Source: Bacteroidales bacterium UBA4318 (lineage in GTDB: Bacteria; Bacteroidota; Bacteroidia; Bacteroidales; UBA932). From it: a stretch of DNA of 9,124 bases. The notes under the pieces are model-generated. The model searched no databases, had not been told where the DNA came from, and saw only the letters and a list, made by a program, of their open reading frames with translations. Made by a program: the position numbers and the translations under genes. Location: contig DGUE01000136.1 of the NCBI GenBank assembly GCA_002393895.1, positions 5,443-14,566 on the forward strand. The letters run 5' to 3'. Each line of letters opens with the position of its first letter. The stretch's first letter is position 1. Below are positions 6,634 to 9,124 of the stretch, piece by piece.

Positions 6634-6662
6634 TTGCTTTAAGTTTGACAAATGTAACTTTG
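6634..6662 (+). promoter_or_regulatory. istA promoter
   Basis: TTGC at 6634-6637 and TAACTTTG at 6655-6662 fit the Bacteroidota -33 and -7 elements, with 18 bases between TTG and TA. Transcription would begin near 6668, which rules out the open-frame ATG at 6645 and supports the istA start at 6690. AAATGTAAC (6650-6658), one base off the repeat core, overlaps the -7 element. Confidence 0.55.
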
Positions 6663-6689
6663 TGGTTAGAAGACAAATACCACAAAGAT

Positions 6690-8249
6690 ATGGCAAACAG
6701 AAAAGCAACAATGACGGACATTAGAGTAATCATTCGAGAGTTCGTTCGAGGAACCTCCTTAAGGGAGATGGAGCGCAAGCTGCATATCAGTCGCACATCT
6801 CTAAGGGCTTACCGGGACCGGGCTGAGGCATCCGGGAAAGCCATGGTTGATCTTCTAAACCTGGAAGATGTAGAGTTGAACGCTATCATGGTCAAAGGTG
6901 ACGGCCATCGTAGCCGCGATGCTGACAGGTACGCCTTCATGATGGAAAACGTGGAGGAGTACGCTCAGCAAATGAAGCGGAAGCACATGACCTATGACGT
7001 GCTGTATGCTGACTACCAGAAAGCCACGGACAATCCGTACGGATACACGCAGTTCAAGGCCATCATCCAGGAGTATGAGAAGAACCACGACTACAAGTAC
7101 CACAACGTCTACGAGCCCGGTCGTGAAATGCAGTTCGACTTCGCAGGAGACGGTCTCTGGATAGTAGACAAGTCCACTGGAGAGGCCGTGCCCGCCATTG
7201 TGCTGGTATGTGTGCTTCCATACTCAATGCTCAGTTACGTTACGGCGTTGCCGAGTGCCAAGATGGAATATCTGTTCCAGGCTTTGTCCAAGGCCGTGGA
7301 ATACTTTGGTGGCGTTGCTGAGATATCCAAGACAGACAACATGCGCCAATGGATCAAAAAAGCCAACAGATACGAGCCTACGCTAAACGAGGCTGCCAGT
7401 CAGTGGTGTCTTCATTACGGGACGGATCTGGACGAATGCCGTTCTAGAAAACCCCGTGATAAAGGGCCGGCGGAAAGCCTTGTTAATCAGGCCTACAGGT
7501 ACTACTACAGCCGCATCTGCCGAGAAACGTTCTTCTCTATTGAAGAACTCAATCGCAAGTTGGACGAGTTGAATGACCTGTACAACAACCGTGACCGTAA
7601 GAATAAAACCTATAGCCGTCGGGAGCAGTTCGAAAAGGAAGAACTGCCATATCTGCTTCCTCTGCCTTCCTCTCGGTTCCTGTTCAAATACGAAAAAGAG
7701 ATAGTCATCAACACCACGTATCACTTCCAAGTGGACAAGATCCGCTTCTATAGCGTCCCTTATCAGTATGTCGGTAAAAAGGCCAAAGTTGTTTACGACG
7801 CTGAAACGGTTGAAGTCTGGGTGGACTTTGTCAGGATAGCCGCCCACAAGAGGCTATATACGGAAGGTTACTCAACCATTGCGGAACATATGCCACCTAA
7901 TCATCTGGCCTACTTGAAATCCAAAGATATCAATGCTGCGTACTTGTTGTCTAAGGCCAGTCAAATAGGGCCAAATACAAGGGCATCCATTGACTGCATC
8001 CTCAAATCTGCACTCTTTGTTCAGCAAGCCTACCGGGCCTGCCAGGGCGTTCTCAGACTGGCCGTTCAATATGGCGCAGACCGGTTAGAAGCAGCTTGTC
8101 AAAGAATAGAACCCAAGACAGCATCAACATACAAACGTATAGAGGCTATACTCAAGAGCAACCTTGATGAGCTTCCGTTAATGTCCTCGAATATGACACC
8201 GTACATCCCCGCCAATGACAATGTTCGTGGGGCATCCGAATATCAGTAA
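6690..8249 (+). CDS. istA: IS21-family transposase IstA (DDE)
   Basis: IstA is the DDE-type recombinase that binds the element ends and joins them to target DNA. The product from 6690 is 519 aa, a normal family length. It opens with a helix-turn-helix (about 22-45, TSLREMERKLHISRTSLRAY). The RNase H-like core carries Asp150 (MQFDFAG), Asp216 (KTDNMRQW) and Glu262 (DKGPAESLV), so the catalytic triad is complete. A C-terminal beta-barrel-like segment (about 330-400, FQVDKIRFYSVPYQYVGKKA) and a helical tail follow. The frame is open from an ATG at 6645, but that lies upstream of the predicted transcription start; MANRKATMTDIRVIIREF matches known IstA N-termini. istB follows 31 bp after the stop. 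Confidence 0.93.
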   Translation: MANRKATMTDIRVIIREFVRGTSLREMERKLHISRTSLRAYRDRAEASGKAMVDLLNLEDVELNAIMVKGDGHRSRDADRYAFMMENVEEYAQQMKRKHMTYDVLYADYQKATDNPYGYTQFKAIIQEYEKNHDYKYHNVYEPGREMQFDFAGDGLWIVDKSTGEAVPAIVLVCVLPYSMLSYVTALPSAKMEYLFQALSKAVEYFGGVAEISKTDNMRQWIKKANRYEPTLNEAASQWCLHYGTDLDECRSRKPRDKGPAESLVNQAYRYYYSRICRETFFSIEELNRKLDELNDLYNNRDRKNKTYSRREQFEKEELPYLLPLPSSRFLFKYEKEIVINTTYHFQVDKIRFYSVPYQYVGKKAKVVYDAETVEVWVDFVRIAAHKRLYTEGYSTIAEHMPPNHLAYLKSKDINAAYLLSKASQIGPNTRASIDCILKSALFVQQAYRACQGVLRLAVQYGADRLEAACQRIEPKTASTYKRIEAILKSNLDELPLMSSNMTPYIPANDNVRGASEYQ

Positions 8250-8280
8250 CCAAAGCTGGCACGCATATGAATACAAACAC

Positions 8281-9018
8281 ATGAACACTCAAGAAACCAT
8301 CCTCCAACTGGAAGATCTAAAACTCAAGGGCATGGCTGAATGCTATAAAGGGCTCCAAGCATTGCCGGTAAACGAATGGCCCACATTGGACCTGTTTGTT
8401 GCCCGGCTGGCAGAAGCGGAGCGCCAATATCGCAACCGACGCCGGACAGAGTTATACTTGAAAACAAGTAAGCTTCGGTATAACACCGTCATGGAAGATG
8501 TTATCTGTTCTAATGAGCGTAATCTCTCCAAAGATATGCTCTTGAAACTGGCAGACTGTAGCTTCATAGGCAGAGCAGAAAACGTATTGATTGACGGCAA
8601 GACCGGTTGCGGAAAGTCCTTCCTGGCTTGCGCCATTGGCCGTCAGGCTTGCTTCCTGGGACACCGTGTTGAATACTTCTCCATGAACAAGTTCATCGAG
8701 CGCATTGCGCTCGCTAAACTTGACGGAAGTCTTTTGAAGGTAATCAATCATATCGAACGGAATGACCTCGTCATCTTCGATGACTTCGGCTTACAGCCGC
8801 TCGATAACAACTCGCGGCTCGCGCTGCTGCAGATCCTGGAGGACTGCTACCAGCGGAAATCAGTCATCATCACATCGCAACTCCCCGTTGCTAAGTGGTA
8901 TGACTATATCAATGAACCAACCCTGGCTGACGCCATCATGGATCGCCTCTGCGCTAACGCGCATCGGATAGAACTCAAAGGTGACTCCTTGCGGCGGAAA
9001 AACCAGAAAAAGAACTAA
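8281..9018 (+). CDS. istB: IS21-family AAA+ ATPase helper IstB
   Basis: IstB is a DnaC/DnaA-like AAA+ ATPase that assembles on DNA, selects the target and stimulates IstA. The 245-aa product has the expected length, an N-terminal helical domain (1-95), Walker A GKTGCGKS (106-113), Walker B LVIFDDFG (163-170), a sensor-1-like IITSQLP (196-202) and a conserved late AIMDRLC (218-224). The frame is open from 8215 inside istA, but MNTQETILQLEDLKLKGM from 8281 matches the family N-terminus, so that ATG is preferred. A short extension or a coupled start at 8215 cannot be fully excluded. The stop overlaps a -7-like box at 9016-9023. Confidence 0.93.
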   Translation: MNTQETILQLEDLKLKGMAECYKGLQALPVNEWPTLDLFVARLAEAERQYRNRRRTELYLKTSKLRYNTVMEDVICSNERNLSKDMLLKLADCSFIGRAENVLIDGKTGCGKSFLACAIGRQACFLGHRVEYFSMNKFIERIALAKLDGSLLKVINHIERNDLVIFDDFGLQPLDNNSRLALLQILEDCYQRKSVIITSQLPVAKWYDYINEPTLADAIMDRLCANAHRIELKGDSLRRKNQKKN

Positions 9019-9037
9019 CTTTGCAGAACCTTAGAGC

Positions 9038-9109
9038 AACCACATCTGAAGTGGTACATTTGAATCCGTTACAGACGGTACATTAGAAAACGCTCTGGAA
9101 GGTACATTC
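9038..9109 (-). repeat. Three inverted 24-bp repeats at the IS right end
   Basis: GGTACATT, the complement of the left core, starts at 9053, 9077 and 9101, again exactly 24 bp apart and in inverse orientation to the left array. The outermost copy belongs to the terminal inverted repeat. Outside the core these units share less with each other than the left units do. The region 9019-9124 contains no gene. Confidence 0.88.
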
Positions 9110-9124
9110 ATTGCGCTATTGTCA
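9101..9124 (-). repeat. IS right terminal inverted repeat
   Basis: The reverse complement begins TGACAATAGCGC and ends in AATGTACC, in gapless register with the left tip. It ends in CA at the last base of the window, so the boundary is inferred from the alignment with the left end alone. Confidence 0.8.

Larger units (their letters stand above)
6437..9124 (+). mobile_element. Complete IS21-family insertion sequence, 2688 bp
   Basis: The element has the two-gene istA-istB layout of IS21. Its ends start with TG and finish with CA. The outer 24 bases at 6437-6460 match the reverse complement of 9101-9124 at 18 of 24 positions, including AATGTACC at the inner edge of both. Behind these tips lie subterminal repeat arrays. 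Both genes are uninterrupted with intact catalytic motifs, so the copy looks functional and recent. It splits a TonB-dependent receptor gene. The right tip coincides with the window end, so the flanking target duplication (commonly 4-8 bp in the family) cannot be checked; the left flank reads ATTAAAG. Confidence 0.9.

Noticed and set aside
6388..6796. Reverse-strand open frames with an eight-residue repeating pattern (GGTF...PGTF...)
   Set aside because: The 24-bp DNA repeat is eight codons long, so any frame across it repeats. These frames have no start context and overlap istA and the IS tip; they are shadows of the array.
8215..8280. N-terminal extension of IstB overlapping istA
   Set aside because: The extra residues do not resemble IstB, and the ATG at 8281 fits the family N-terminus.

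Overview
The window looks like a chromosomal segment of a Bacteroidota organism, most likely a Bacteroidales gut-type bacterium. The reasons are several matches to the Bacteroidota -7 promoter element (TAnnTTTG), a DUF4249 lipoprotein paired with a TonB-dependent receptor, a lipoprotein-type TPR regulator with an inner-membrane span and a LuxR-like C-terminus, and the near absence of Shine-Dalgarno sites. I cannot name the genus. All genes run on the + strand.

Region 1 (1-2505) is GC-rich and conserved. It holds the 3' end of rsmA (16S rRNA dimethyltransferase), then dapB, dapA and dapD with ATGA overlaps at every junction. This is a translationally coupled lysine/diaminopimelate block. DapA condenses aspartate semialdehyde with pyruvate, DapB reduces the product, and DapD succinylates tetrahydrodipicolinate, so the organism appears to use the succinylase branch.

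Region 2 (2510-6453) is visibly more AT-rich, above all at 2600-4200, and looks accessory. A 531-aa membrane-anchored TPR/LuxR-type HTH regulator begins 4 bp after dapD. After a 106-bp gap holding a 10-bp direct repeat and a promoter-overlapping inverted repeat, three genes follow with almost no spacing: an unrecognised six-cysteine lipoprotein, a DUF4249 lipoprotein, and the start of a TonB-dependent receptor (signal peptide plus plug). This reads as a regulated outer-membrane uptake locus with an unknown substrate.

Region 3 (6437-9124) is a complete IS21-family insertion sequence of 2688 bp. It interrupts the receptor gene just after the plug domain. It carries istA (intact DDE residues) and istB (intact Walker A and B), 24-bp imperfect terminal inverted repeats, and unusually regular arrays of a 24-bp repeat: six copies at the left end and three inverted copies at the right end, all in exact 24-bp register. 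The last base of the window is the inferred right tip of the element, so the target duplication and the rest of the receptor gene cannot be seen.

The most interesting items are the 24-bp transposase-site arrays, the uncharacterised lipoprotein/DUF4249/receptor locus with its inverted-repeat operator candidate and adjacent regulator, and the recent-looking knockout of that locus. I do not see a wholly new defence or RNA system.
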